A stretch of DNA of 64,000 nt from Virgisporangium ochraceum. Lineage in GTDB: Bacteria; Actinomycetota; Actinomycetes; Mycobacteriales; Micromonosporaceae. The notes under the pieces are model-generated. The model was not told where the DNA came from. It did no database searches and was given only the letters and a program-made list of their open reading frames with translations. Of the stretch, positions 19,751-28,266 are shown piece by piece (the stretch's first letter is position 1; each line of letters begins with the position of its first letter). A program made the position numbers and the translations under genes. The stretch covers positions 40,598 to 104,597 of the forward strand of contig NZ_BOPH01000069.1 in NCBI RefSeq assembly GCF_016863655.1, read 5' to 3'.

Positions 19751-20732
19751 CCCGTGTGATCATGATCTGGCCCGACTCCTCGAGCGCCCGGATGCTCTGG
19801 ACGATCTTGGCCTGGGCATCCTCGACGGTCTTGAGCCGCTGCGGGCCGAGCAGCTCGATCTCCTCGGACAGGTTCTCCGCCGCCCGTTCCGACATGTTCT
19901 TCATGACCTTCAGGCGCACGTCCTCGCGCACACCCTTGAGGGCGACGGCGAGGTCGCCGCTCTCGACCTGCCGCAGCACGAGCTGGATGGCGCGGTCGTC
20001 GAGCGTGATGATGTCCTCGAACACGAACATCTGCGCCCGTACCAGCTCGGCGAGCTCGGGGTTGCGCTCGCTGAGCCCCTCCAGGATCATCCGCTCGGTC
20101 GCCCGGTCGGAGCGGTTGATGATGTCGACGAGCGGCTGCAGACCGCCGACGCTCGACAGGTCCGCCGGCTGCAGCACGGAGCTGAGCTTGCGCTCCAGCG
20201 TCGCCTCGACCTGGCGCACGATGTCCGGCGAGGTGCGGTCCATCATCGCGATCCGGTTGGCCACGTCGGCCTGCAGGTCCGGCGCGAGGCCCGAGAGGAC
20301 CTGCGACGCCTGCGACGCGGTCATGTGCGCCAGCACCAGCGCGACCGTCTGCGGGTGCTCGTCCTGCACGAACGACAGCAGCTGCCGCGAGTCGGCCTTC
20401 TCCAGGAACGCGAACGGCAGGTCGCGGAACACCGCGGCGAGCCGGTCGACCATCTCGCCGGCCTTGTCCTTGCCCATCGACTGCACCAGCATCTCGCGGG
20501 CGAAGTCCATGCCGCCCTGCGCCACGTGCCGCTGCACGAGCATCATCGTGTGGAACTCGTCGACCACGCTGTCGATCGCGTCGGCGTCGACGAACCCCGT
20601 GCGCACGATCTCGGCGGTGAGCTCCTCGACCTCCGCGTCGCGCATCTCCCCGAGCACCTTGGCCGCGTTTTCCTTGCCCATCTGAACAAGTAGCACCGCC
20701 GCTTTACGCAGCCCGCTCATCTCGTCGGCCAT
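19725..20732 (-). CDS. fliG: Flagellar motor switch protein FliG
   Basis: FliG, 335 aa, rotor protein that meets MotA. The N-terminal part starts MSGLRKAAVLLVQMGKENAA; the middle EHPQTVALVLAHM motif and the C-terminal torque helix region (IITLDDRAIQLVLRQVESGD) are clear. Confidence 0.96.
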   Translation of the reverse strand: MADEMSGLRKAAVLLVQMGKENAAKVLGEMRDAEVEELTAEIVRTGFVDADAIDSVVDEFHTMMLVQRHVAQGGMDFAREMLVQSMGKDKAGEMVDRLAAVFRDLPFAFLEKADSRQLLSFVQDEHPQTVALVLAHMTASQASQVLSGLAPDLQADVANRIAMMDRTSPDIVRQVEATLERKLSSVLQPADLSSVGGLQPLVDIINRSDRATERMILEGLSERNPELAELVRAQMFVFEDIITLDDRAIQLVLRQVESGDLAVALKGVREDVRLKVMKNMSERAAENLSEEIELLGPQRLKTVEDAQAKIVQSIRALEESGQIMITRGDDDEMVA

Positions 20733-20769
20733 CGGTCCCCCTCTCCGTGCTCAGGTCTTCAGGTGGTGT

Positions 20770-22407
20770 TCAGCCGCGCCGGTCGGCCAACCAGCTGCGC
20801 AGCAGCGTGGCCACCTCGTCGGGCTGGCGCTCGACGAGCGCCGTGATCTCGCGGGACCGCTCGGCCCGGGCCAGTTGCTCGGCGTCGGGCTCGGCCGGCC
20901 CGGCCGTCAGGGCGCCGGCGGCGCCGGTGCCGGCCGCGAGCGCGGCCATCTGACGGGACTCGAGCTCGGCCTGCTCGGCCTCGAACCGCTCGATCTCGGC
21001 CTGCAGCATCTTCTTCAGCTTCTTGTTGCGGCGGCGGTTGCCGATCAGCGCGATCAGGATCAGCAGCACCACGCCGAGCACCGTGGCACCGGTCTTGACC
21101 ATCGACAGGAGCGCCGCGTTCTTGTCGGCCGCCTTCGCCTGGTCGAGCTGCCGCTGGGCGGCCTCGGCGCCGCTGGTGTCGAACGTCAACGCGCTCACCG
21201 CGATCGTGTCGCCCCGCGTCGGGTCCAGGCCGACGGCCGAGGAGATCAGCTGCTGCAGCTGTGCCTCGTTGGCGCCCTGCACCGCGTCACTGTTGATCAT
21301 CACCGCGACCGAGAGCTTCTTGACCGCGCCGGGCGCCGACCGCCGCACCTCGTCGGTGACGTCGACCGCGTTGTTGCGGGTCGCCTCGCTCTGCTCGTAC
21401 GAACCACCGCCGCTGGCACCCGTGCCGTCGGCGTTCACCGGTACCTGGACGTTGTCCGGGCCCAGCACGCCACCGACCGGAGCGCCGCCCGTGCCGTTGG
21501 AGTACTTCTCGGTCTTGGTGCTCTCCGCGACCGGCGGCATGTTCGGGGTGGCCGAGTACTTGCGGCTCTTGGTCTCGGTGTTGTCGAAGTCGAGGTCCGC
21601 GCTGATCTGCACGACCGCGTTGCCGGCACCCAGGGCCTGGTCGAGCATCCGCTGCACCGACGCGTTCATGCGCGACTCGAAGTCGGAGGTCGCGCGCGCC
21701 CGCGAGTCGGTGCTGCCGCCGGCGGAACCGGACCCGCCCGGCGCCGACAGCACGCGGCCGTCGGCGCCGACGACCGTCACCGCGCCGGGTTCCAGCCCCT
21801 CGATGCTCGACGACACCAGGTGCACGACGGCCTGGACCTGGTCCTCCGTGAGCTGTTTGCCCGCACCGGTGGCGACGAGCACCGAGGCGGTCGGCTTCTG
21901 CTGGTCGTCGGTGAACACGTCCTTCTGCGGGATCGCGAGGTGCACGGTCGCGGCGGTCACGCCGTCGATCGACTTGATGCTGTTGGCGAGCTCGCCCTCC
22001 ATCGCGCGGCGGTAGCCGACCTGTTGCATGAACTCGCTCGTCATCACGTTCTGGTTGTCGAGGATCGAGTAGCCGCCGTTCGACGTGTCGGCCGGCAGGC
22101 CCTGGCCGCTCATGGTCAGCCGCAGGGAGTAGACCTGCTCCTTGGGCACCAGGATCGTGTTGCCGCCGTCGGTCAGCTCGTACGGCACGCCCTCGGCGTC
22201 GAGCTGCTCCACGATGGCCGCGGCGTCGGCGCCAGCGAGGTTCGAGTACAGCGGCGCGTAGGTCGGCTTCGACACCCACGTGGCGAAGAAGTAGCCACCG
22301 ACCACGATCGCGATGACCGCGACGATCGAGACGGCCTTCTGCCCCGGCGTGAACGAGCCGAACTTGCCCGTGACACTCCGCAGAGCGGCGGCCAACCGGC
22401 CTTTCAC
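20770..22407 (-). CDS. fliF: Flagellar MS-ring protein FliF
   Basis: FliF, 545 aa, forms the MS-ring, the base on which FliG sits. Membrane helices lie at about 26-48 and 433-455. The ring-building motif region IPQKDVFTDDQQKPTASVLV is present, and the cytoplasmic tail ends in the FliG-binding helix (ITALVERQPDEVATLLRSWL). Its ATG overlaps the fliE stop. Confidence 0.96.
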   Translation of the reverse strand: MKGRLAAALRSVTGKFGSFTPGQKAVSIVAVIAIVVGGYFFATWVSKPTYAPLYSNLAGADAAAIVEQLDAEGVPYELTDGGNTILVPKEQVYSLRLTMSGQGLPADTSNGGYSILDNQNVMTSEFMQQVGYRRAMEGELANSIKSIDGVTAATVHLAIPQKDVFTDDQQKPTASVLVATGAGKQLTEDQVQAVVHLVSSSIEGLEPGAVTVVGADGRVLSAPGGSGSAGGSTDSRARATSDFESRMNASVQRMLDQALGAGNAVVQISADLDFDNTETKSRKYSATPNMPPVAESTKTEKYSNGTGGAPVGGVLGPDNVQVPVNADGTGASGGGSYEQSEATRNNAVDVTDEVRRSAPGAVKKLSVAVMINSDAVQGANEAQLQQLISSAVGLDPTRGDTIAVSALTFDTSGAEAAQRQLDQAKAADKNAALLSMVKTGATVLGVVLLILIALIGNRRRNKKLKKMLQAEIERFEAEQAELESRQMAALAAGTGAAGALTAGPAEPDAEQLARAERSREITALVERQPDEVATLLRSWLADRRG

Positions 22408-22721
22408 GCCTGCAACCTCATGATCTCGTTGAACGCCTCAACGGCCTTGTTGCGCAGGGCGACCGTCAGCTGCACGGCGAGCCCGGCCTCGTTGGCGGCG
22501 ATCAGGTAGTTGTGCACGTCCTGCAGACGGCCGGTGGCGGCCTCGATGGCGAGGCCGTCGGCTTTCGTCTGCATCGCCTGCACCTTGTCCAGGCCGCCCG
22601 AGACGAGCGCGCCGAAGTCCAGGCCGCCGGTGGAGGTGGCGGCGGCGTCGATGTCGCCCATGGTGCCGATGGGGCTGATAGGGGCGAACCCGCCGATGGG
22701 ACCGATCGGTTCGATACTCAT
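22404..22721 (-). CDS. fliE: Flagellar hook-basal body protein FliE
   Basis: FliE, 105 aa, joins the MS-ring to the rod. The C-terminal half (LQDVHNYLIAANEAGLAVQL, RNKAVEAFNEIMRLQA) is typical. The N-terminus contains an Ile/Gly/Pro repeat (IGPIGGFAPISPIG) not usual in FliE. Confidence 0.93.
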   Translation of the reverse strand: MSIEPIGPIGGFAPISPIGTMGDIDAAATSTGGLDFGALVSGGLDKVQAMQTKADGLAIEAATGRLQDVHNYLIAANEAGLAVQLTVALRNKAVEAFNEIMRLQA

Positions 22722-22724
22722 GGT

Positions 22725-23135
22725 CTACGCCCTCCCGAGCTGCAGTGCCGCCTGGTACGCCTCACGCGCGCGGTCGACGACCGCGAGGTTCGCCTGGTAT
22801 CCGCGCTGCGCCATGATGAGGTTGCCCATCTGGTCACCGAGGTTGATGTCCGGGTACCGCACGTTGCCGTTCTCGTCGGCGAGCGGGTGGTCGGGCTCGT
22901 AGACGAGCTTCCCCTGGGTCCTGCCGGAGAACACCGCGCCGCCGACCTCCGCGCCCTCGGTGCCCCGGCCGTAGTCGACGGCCCGGGCGATGATGTAGCG
23001 CGCCTGGAAGGCGTCGTTGCTCGTGCTGGTGACGTTGTTGATGTTCGCGATGTTGTCGCTGACCGCGTCGAGCCACTTCCGGTGCACCGTGAGCCCGGTA
23101 CCGGAGATCCCGAGAACGCCGAAGATTCCACTCAT
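22725..23135 (-). CDS. flgC: Flagellar rod protein FlgC
   Basis: FlgC, 136 aa, proximal rod protein. The start at 23135 gives the usual N-terminus (MSGIFGVLGISGTGLTVHRK, then VSDNIANINN), and the C-terminus has the matching helix NLIMAQRGYQANLAVVDRAR. A 70-base gap separates it from flgB. Confidence 0.95.
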   Translation of the reverse strand: MSGIFGVLGISGTGLTVHRKWLDAVSDNIANINNVTSTSNDAFQARYIIARAVDYGRGTEGAEVGGAVFSGRTQGKLVYEPDHPLADENGNVRYPDINLGDQMGNLIMAQRGYQANLAVVDRAREAYQAALQLGRA

Positions 23136-23205
23136 GCTGTCGCTCCGCTGCGCTCCGCGAGGCATTCGCCAAGCACTGTGCTGATGATTCGCTCGCAGGG
23201 CTCGC

Positions 23206-23553
23206 TCATGCCCCACTGCCCATCGCCGTGCGCAGCGTCGAGATCTTGCCGTCGATCACGCGCAGCATCAGCTGGTAGCGCAGGTTCGTGTCGATGTGGG
23301 TCAGCGTCTCGTGGTCGAGGTTGACGTTGTTGCCGTTGACCCGCGTGGGCTCCAGCGAGCGCTGGTTCAGGAACCTCGTCGCGGCCGGTTCGCCGTCGCG
23401 CACCGCTTCCCGGAGGTTGTCCTCGAACGAGACGCGTCCCGCCAGGAATCCCGGGGTCTCCAGGTTCGCGATGTTGTCGGCGGTGACGCGCTGGCGCATG
23501 GCGAGGCCGTTGAGTGCCGTGTGCGCGGTGACCGATGTGATGTCGTCGAGCAC
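23206..23553 (-). CDS. flgB: Flagellar rod protein FlgB
   Basis: FlgB, 115 aa, proximal rod protein and first gene of the long minus-strand series. The GTG at 23553 follows an AAGGAG ribosome site. The motif RVTADNIANLETPGF marks the rod family. Two TcrA-box-like sites lie 96-181 bases upstream. Confidence 0.94.
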   Translation of the reverse strand: MLDDITSVTAHTALNGLAMRQRVTADNIANLETPGFLAGRVSFEDNLREAVRDGEPAATRFLNQRSLEPTRVNGNNVNLDHETLTHIDTNLRYQLMLRVIDGKISTLRTAMGSGA

Positions 23554-23648
23554 GGACGAACTCCTTCTCGCGAGGAGGGTGCCAGTCCGTGGCCGGTGCC
23601 GAGCGATCCGTGCTCTCAACAACCACTATCGGAAATTCGCCCGGCGTG

Positions 23649-23669
23649 CCGAGTGCGTTCCGGTTGCCA
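23649..23669 (-). promoter_or_regulatory. TcrA-box-like site 2 upstream of flgB
   Basis: Minus strand: GCAACCG, four bases, GCACTCG; 13 of 14 fixed positions fit GCA(A/C)CCG-n4-GCA(A/C)CCG. The same spacing recurs at four more places in the window. Confidence 0.6.
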
Positions 23670-23713
23670 ACCGGTTGTATCCTCCGCCGAACCGGACACC
23701 CGGTCGGTTCCGT

Positions 23714-23734
23714 CCGGGTGCGAATTGGTTGCCG
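23714..23734 (-). promoter_or_regulatory. TcrA-box-like site 1 upstream of flgB
   Basis: Minus strand: GCAACCA, four bases, GCACCCG; one change from the box. It lies between the fliT-like gene terminator and flgB. The start of transcription of the big operon should lie downstream of it, but no clear -10/-35 was found. Confidence 0.62.
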
Positions 23735-23771
23735 GGCCTTGGTCTGCCCGATTCCACTGCCCGCAACGGCA

Positions 23772-23803
23772 AACGGCCCTCCGGTTCGTGCCGGGGGGCC
23801 GTT
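23772..23803 (-). terminator. Terminator of the fliD-fliS-fliT unit
   Basis: An outer stem AACGGCCC/GGGCCGTT with an inner CCGG/CCGG stem lies 4 bases after the stop of the fliT-like gene. Confidence 0.75.
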
Positions 23804-23807
23804 GCTT

Positions 23808-24134
23808 CTACATGGCGCGGTCGACATACGTCGGTGGTGCTTTTCCGTACCCCTGCTCCACCTTCGCGGCGAACGCCGCCTGCTTGCGGTTCGCCGCGAT
23901 CGCCACGGCCAGCTCCCGGGTGGCGTTCAGCTGGCGGGTCAGGATCGCGTCGGCGCGCGGCTTGAGGTCCAGTGGCAGCGGCCCGAGTCCGGGCGGCGGC
24001 GTCCACGGGTCGGCCAGCGGCAGGTCGCGGACGCGTTGCGCGTCGGCGATCAGCGCCTCCACCCGCGCCACGTCGGCGTCCAGAGCGTCGAGGGCCGCGA
24101 CCCACGCGGTCCGCCAGCTCCCGGGGCGCTCCAT
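23808..24134 (-). CDS. FliT-like small protein after fliS
   Basis: A 108-aa helical protein (WVAALDALDADVARVEALIA, then LNATRELAVAIAANRKQAAF) without strong family motifs. It directly follows fliS with a 7-base gap, the place of the FliD chaperone FliT in other bacteria. The role is inferred from position and size only. Confidence 0.6.
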   Translation of the reverse strand: MERPGSWRTAWVAALDALDADVARVEALIADAQRVRDLPLADPWTPPPGLGPLPLDLKPRADAILTRQLNATRELAVAIAANRKQAAFAAKVEQGYGKAPPTYVDRAM

Positions 24135-24141
24135 CGCTCGC

Positions 24142-24540
24142 CTAGGAGGCCGCTACCGGCGCCGCCGTCGACATCGCGGCTTCCCGCCAGCTGTCGCGCA
24201 GCGGCTCGATGAGCCCGCGGCAGTCCGACACCCGCTTGATGTCGCCGTTCATGTTGGCGTGGATGAGCTCGGTGAGCACGAACGTGTAGAGCTGCGCCAG
24301 GCCGTTCGCCGCCTCCCAGGCGTCGAGCTTCAGCGACGTGCGCAGTTCCAGCACGATGTCCTGTGCGTGGATGAGGTGGCTCGACGCCGTCACCCGGTCG
24401 CCGGCCCGCAGCGCCTCCTCGCCCCGGTTGAGGTCGAGCACGAGCCGGTCGTACAGCATCACCAGGAGCTTGGCCGGGGGAGCGGTGGCGATGGAGTCGG
24501 CGAGATAGCGCTCGCGCATCGCCGGGTTCGGAACGGTCAT
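24142..24540 (-). CDS. fliS: Flagellin export chaperone FliS
   Basis: FliS, 132 aa, four-helix chaperone that binds the flagellin C-terminus. Motifs RYLADSIATAPPAKLLVMLY and VLTELIHANMNGD are typical. Second gene of the fliD unit. Confidence 0.94.
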   Translation of the reverse strand: MTVPNPAMRERYLADSIATAPPAKLLVMLYDRLVLDLNRGEEALRAGDRVTASSHLIHAQDIVLELRTSLKLDAWEAANGLAQLYTFVLTELIHANMNGDIKRVSDCRGLIEPLRDSWREAAMSTAAPVAAS

Positions 24541-24567
24541 CGAATGTTGTCCCTTGCTGTCTCGTGG

Positions 24568-26037
24568 TTAACCGAGGCCCGCCAACTGACCGGCCAGCCA
24601 GCTGGACTGCTGCTGCATCTTGCTCAGCGCGACCTCCAGGTTGGAGAACTGGCGCTGGAGGTTCTCCTTGCGCAGTTCCAGCCGGGTGTCCCAGGCGGCC
24701 ACCTGGTCGTTGAGGCCCTTGATGGTCTCGTTGCGGCGTTGGATGATGCCGCCCAGCGTGCCCTGCTTGATGGTTCCGGTCGGGTCGGTGGGCAGGAGGA
24801 CGCCTTCGGTCGCCGTGACGCTGATGGTCTGGAGCTTGCGGGCGATCCCCTCGGCGGTGTCCCATCCGGGTTCGAACGCGTTCGGGTTCGCCTTGGCGTG
24901 CGGCTTCTCGGTGTACTTGTCGAAGTAGGCCTGCGTCTTGGCCGGGTCGGCCTCGAACGCGGCGAGGAACTTGTCGCGGTCGAAGCTCAGCGTTCCGGTC
25001 TTGTCGAGGTTGACGCCCACCGCCGACAGGCTGCCGAGCGAGCCGGCGCCACCGGCGACCGCGCCGAGGATCTCCTGGCCGAGGCCGCGCAGCGCGGCGT
25101 CACCGGGCAGGGCGCCGGCGGTGGCGTTGCCGCCGGTCTTCGTCGCGGTCGCGGTCCTGATCTCGGTCAGTGCCGCCTGGGTGGCCTCGACGAACGCGGC
25201 GACCTTGTCGGCGACGGCGTTCGCGTCGTTGGCGACACCGATGGTGACCGGGGTGTCGGTCTGCTTCTTGGTGACCGTGATGGACATGCCGGGCAGCACG
25301 TCGTTGAACGTGTTGCTGGCCGAGGTGACCGTGTAGCCGGTGAGGGCGTCGTCGCCGATGGTCAGCTTCGCGTCGGAGCCCTTGGTGGTGGTGCTGACGG
25401 CGCCGAGCAGGTCGATGCCGTCGGGCATGTAGGCGCCGCCGGCGGCCTTGGTGGCGAACGCGCTCGCCGCGCCCGGCTCGGTGGCGGTGAGCTGCAGCGT
25501 GTACTTGCCGGGGGCGATCTGCACCGCGGCGGCCCTGTAGGCGGCGTTGGCGGTGTTGTTGATGGTGTTGACCACCGACTGCAGCGACGCGTTCTCCGGC
25601 GTCACGTCGACCTCGCTGCCGTCCTTCAGCAGCACCTTCATGTAGCTGCCGGTCATGACGGGCGCGGTGTTCGCGTCGGTGGTCGAGCCGACGGCCTTGG
25701 TGACGTCCTTGAAGGTCTGTGTGTGGGTCGCGGCGACGGAGTCGATGGTGAAGCTCAGCGACCCGGTCGGCGTGCCGGCCTTCGCGGTGACGATCGCGGC
25801 GTCCGACGAGGAGGTCGACTTCGCCGCGCCCCACGTCTCGGCGGAACCCACCGCCTTCGCGGCGGTGGCGAGCGCGGCGAGCTTCGTGTTGACGCCCTGG
25901 TACGCCGTGACCGCCTTGTTCTGTACGGAGATCTTGTTCTTGAGCTGGTTCTGGGGAACGGCTTCGACCTGCATGAGCTGGTTGATCATGTTGGTCGTGT
26001 CCATGCCGCTGACCAGTCCGTCGATGCTCGACGTCAT
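24568..26037 (-). CDS. fliD: Flagellar filament cap protein FliD
   Basis: FliD, 489 aa, cap under which flagellin folds. The start at 26037 has a GGAGGGG ribosome site and gives the usual N-terminus (MTSSIDGLVSGMDTTNMINQ), followed by the coiled part LKNKISVQNKAVTAYQGVN and a C-terminal coil (AAWDTRLELRKENLQRQFSN). The gene begins 39 bases after the fliC terminator, so it may depend on read-through or an unseen promoter. Confidence 0.95.
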   Translation of the reverse strand: MTSSIDGLVSGMDTTNMINQLMQVEAVPQNQLKNKISVQNKAVTAYQGVNTKLAALATAAKAVGSAETWGAAKSTSSSDAAIVTAKAGTPTGSLSFTIDSVAATHTQTFKDVTKAVGSTTDANTAPVMTGSYMKVLLKDGSEVDVTPENASLQSVVNTINNTANAAYRAAAVQIAPGKYTLQLTATEPGAASAFATKAAGGAYMPDGIDLLGAVSTTTKGSDAKLTIGDDALTGYTVTSASNTFNDVLPGMSITVTKKQTDTPVTIGVANDANAVADKVAAFVEATQAALTEIRTATATKTGGNATAGALPGDAALRGLGQEILGAVAGGAGSLGSLSAVGVNLDKTGTLSFDRDKFLAAFEADPAKTQAYFDKYTEKPHAKANPNAFEPGWDTAEGIARKLQTISVTATEGVLLPTDPTGTIKQGTLGGIIQRRNETIKGLNDQVAAWDTRLELRKENLQRQFSNLEVALSKMQQQSSWLAGQLAGLG

Positions 26038-26075
26038 GGTGGCTCCCCTCCATGGGTGGTTCTGGCAATGAGAAC

Positions 26076-26103
26076 GGGCGGCCGGCGATGTCGCCGACCG
26101 CCC
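26076..26103 (-). terminator. Terminator of fliC
   Basis: A 13-bp stem with one G-U pair (GGGCGG.CGGCGA with TCGCCG.CCGCCC) and a very short loop lies 57 bases after the fliC stop and before fliD. Confidence 0.75.
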
Positions 26104-26159
26104 GCCCATTCAGTTGTGTATTGAGTTGTCGTCGCTGACTGTCGTTGCTACCGCTCGGA

Positions 26160-26987
26160 TTAGCGGAGCAGCTGCAGAACGTTCTGCGGAGCCTGGTTGG
26201 CCTGAGCCAGCATCGCGGTACCGGCCTGGGACAGGATCTGGCTGCGCGTGAACGACATCATCTCCTGTGCCATGTCGGTGTCCCGGATCCGGCTCTCGGA
26301 TGCGCTCATGTTCTCCACCGCGACCGACAGCGAGTTGATCGTGTGCTCGAGCCGGTTCTGCGACGCACCCATCTTGGCGCGCGCCCCAGAGATGTCGGTG
26401 ATCTCCGTGTTGATCAGGTCGATCTGAGTGGTGTCACCGACGCCACCCGTGTTCGCACCAGCGGCGGTGCGCAGCGCGCCAGCGGCACCGGCCAGGTCGA
26501 CGCCGGTCAGGTCGACCGACACCTGGTCGTTGCTGTTGGCGCCCACCTGGAACTTCAGGTTCGCCGAGCCGTTGAGCAGCTTGACGCCGTTGAAGTCCGT
26601 ACGGGTGCCGATCGCCTCGATCTCGTCCGCGAGGGAGTTGAGCTCCGAGTTGATGCCGTCCAGGGAGGTCTGGTTGTTGCTGCCGTTCGCGGCCTGCACC
26701 TGCAGGTCACGACCGCGCTGAAGAATGCTGTGCACCTCCTGGAGGGCACCCTCAGCGGTCTGCACAACGCTCACACCATCCTGGGCGTTGCGGACGGCGG
26801 TCTTGAGACCGCCGACCTGGCTCCGCAGACCCTCGCTGATCGCGAGGCCCGCGGCGTCGTCGGCCGCCCGGTTGATCCGGAAACCCGACGACAGCTTCTC
26901 GAGCGACTTGGACATCTGACCGTCGGAAACGGACAGGTTCCGGTAGGCGTTCTGAGCAGCGATGTTCTGGTTGATACGGAGGGCCAT
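26160..26987 (-). CDS. fliC: Flagellin FliC
   Basis: Flagellin, 275 aa, of the compact type with almost no variable domain. The N-terminal helix (MALRINQNIAAQNAYRNLSV) and C-terminal helix (LSQAGTAMLAQANQAPQNVL) fit well. The ATG at 26987 follows AGGAAGAAGGAA; a longer reading to 27029 has no support. The gene has its own sigma-28-like promoter, a TcrA box farther up and a terminator, so it is a single-gene unit. Confidence 0.97.
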   Translation of the reverse strand: MALRINQNIAAQNAYRNLSVSDGQMSKSLEKLSSGFRINRAADDAAGLAISEGLRSQVGGLKTAVRNAQDGVSVVQTAEGALQEVHSILQRGRDLQVQAANGSNNQTSLDGINSELNSLADEIEAIGTRTDFNGVKLLNGSANLKFQVGANSNDQVSVDLTGVDLAGAAGALRTAAGANTGGVGDTTQIDLINTEITDISGARAKMGASQNRLEHTINSLSVAVENMSASESRIRDTDMAQEMMSFTRSQILSQAGTAMLAQANQAPQNVLQLLR

Positions 26988-27044
26988 TGGGTTCCTTCTT
27001 CCTTGAGAGGCTCTCTTCGCCGGCTCCATCCGTGGGGCCGGTCG
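26988..27044 (-). promoter_or_regulatory. fliC leader with GGA motifs (CsrA target candidate)
   Basis: The expected leader of about 57 bases has four GGA triplets: two as GGATGGA about 30 bases before the start, and two as AAGGAAGAAGGAA that also form the ribosome site. CsrA binds GGA motifs and blocks translation in other bacteria; csrA and its antagonist fliW are 4 kb away. Confidence 0.5.
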
Positions 27045-27050
27045 ACTGTC

Positions 27051-27077
27051 ACATCGGGCCCGCGGGCCCGGTTCTTA
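27051..27077 (-). promoter_or_regulatory. Sigma-28 (FliA) promoter of fliC
   Basis: Minus strand TAAG (27077-27074), 15 bases, CCCGATGT (27058-27051), close to TAAA-N15-GCCGATAA. Start of transcription expected near 27044. Confidence 0.72.
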
Positions 27078-27111
27078 GGGAACTTTCCCGAGAAATATTG
27101 GGAAAACCAGG

Positions 27112-27132
27112 TCGCAACCGGTCAGCAACCGT
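27112..27132 (+). promoter_or_regulatory. TcrA box upstream of fliC (perfect fit)
   Basis: GCAACCG, GTCA, GCAACCG on the plus strand fits all fixed positions of the box. It ends 35-55 bases upstream of the fliC -35 element, in the gap between fliC and fliA. Confidence 0.68.
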
Positions 27133-27147
27133 TAAAAGGCAACGGGT

Positions 27148-28014
27148 CTACGCGGTGCGGGTGAGGGGAAGGCCGTGGCTGTCGGTGAACGAGAGCCGGC
27201 TGCGCAGATCGCCGTGCGCCGTGATCTGTGCGTAGTAGGCCTCGCGGCGGCGGGCCACGCAGCCGCCCGGCCGGTCGGGGCCGGACACGAGGTCGGGGTC
27301 CAGGTGGGCGTTCAGCCCGTCGCGGAGCAGGATCAGCGCCTCGGCGCGCAGCTGCGACACCCGTGACTCGGTGACGCCGAGCTCGCCGGCGATGTCGGCC
27401 ATCGGCAGCTCCTGGAAGAAGTACGCCTCCACGACGCGGCGGAGCCGGTCGGGCAGCGCGGCGATCGCGTTGTGCAGGTAGCCGACCTTCTCGCGGTGCA
27501 CGAGCAGGTCCTCGGGGCCGGCGGTGCGCTCGGGCACCAGGTCCTCGGCGGTGCCGGCGGCGAAGCCCTGCAGGCTCAGGACCACCGCGCGCTGCACGTC
27601 CTCGTCGACGGCCTTGATCTCGTCGATCGCCACGCCCATCGCCTCGGCCAGCTCGGCCGGAGTGGGCGTGCGGCCCAGCGTCGCGGTCAGCTGCTGCTGC
27701 GCGGTCTCCAGCTTGCGGGCGCGGCTGCGCACCGAGCGGCTGGCCCAGTCGAGGCCGCGCAGCTCGTCGAGCAGGGCGCCGCGGATGCGCGTGGTGGCGA
27801 ACCCGCCGAACGGGATGCCGCGCCCGGCGTCGAAGTTCTGCGCGGCCGTCGCCAGCGCCGCCATGCCGGCGGAGACGAGGTCCTCGCGGCTGACGTGGGA
27901 GGGGAGGCGGCTGAGCATCTCGCGGACGAGGTGCCCGACCAGCGGCAGGTGGCTGCGGACGAGCTCGTCGACCGAGGGCTTGGCGATCGGTGCGGGTGCG
28001 GCGGAAAGACTCAC
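27148..28014 (-). CDS. fliA: RNA polymerase sigma factor FliA/WhiG family
   Basis: Sigma-28 factor, 288 aa. Region 2 (VREMLSRLPSHVSREDLVSA, GIPFGGFATTRIRGALLDEL) and region 4 (LPMADIAGELGVTESRVSQL) are complete. The GTG at 28014 has an AGAGGT ribosome site and gives a normal length; an upstream extension is unlikely. It should read the sigma-28-type promoters of fliC and fliM. The C-terminus has about 40 extra residues after region 4. Confidence 0.94.
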   Translation of the reverse strand: MSLSAAPAPIAKPSVDELVRSHLPLVGHLVREMLSRLPSHVSREDLVSAGMAALATAAQNFDAGRGIPFGGFATTRIRGALLDELRGLDWASRSVRSRARKLETAQQQLTATLGRTPTPAELAEAMGVAIDEIKAVDEDVQRAVVLSLQGFAAGTAEDLVPERTAGPEDLLVHREKVGYLHNAIAALPDRLRRVVEAYFFQELPMADIAGELGVTESRVSQLRAEALILLRDGLNAHLDPDLVSGPDRPGGCVARRREAYYAQITAHGDLRSRLSFTDSHGLPLTRTA

Positions 28015-28144
28015 GGCGACCTCTTCGCAGGCGATGTGGCTGTTCGGACTGCGGCAGCCGCGCGGCGGAGGTCGGAGGTGTGTCCGCCCGTCAAGCTGGC
28101 CAGGTACGAGCGTCTGTCGCTCTGGGTGCACCGAAGGGTCACTG

Positions 28145-28165
28145 ACAGTTGCAGTCGAGTTGCCG
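28145..28165 (-). promoter_or_regulatory. Degenerate TcrA-box-like site between fliA and flgN
   Basis: Minus strand GCAACTC, four bases, GCAACTG, three changes from the box, in the 252-base divergent region between fliA and flgN. The rest of this region holds the fliA leader and the flgN ribosome site but no clear sigma-28 promoter. Confidence 0.4.
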
Positions 28166-28266
28166 TCGTCTCGCGCTGGCACCGAAAACCTCAGGTGCCG
28201 CGGATGACCGACGAATGGCGAGGCAACGCACCGCTCCAGGCGTTGCGCTGACGGAAGGGGCAGCAG

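Noticed and set aside
23640..23660. Sigma-28 promoter of flgB from TCCGATAG
   Set aside because: The -10-like octamer is there, but no TAAA-like element lies 14-16 bases upstream.
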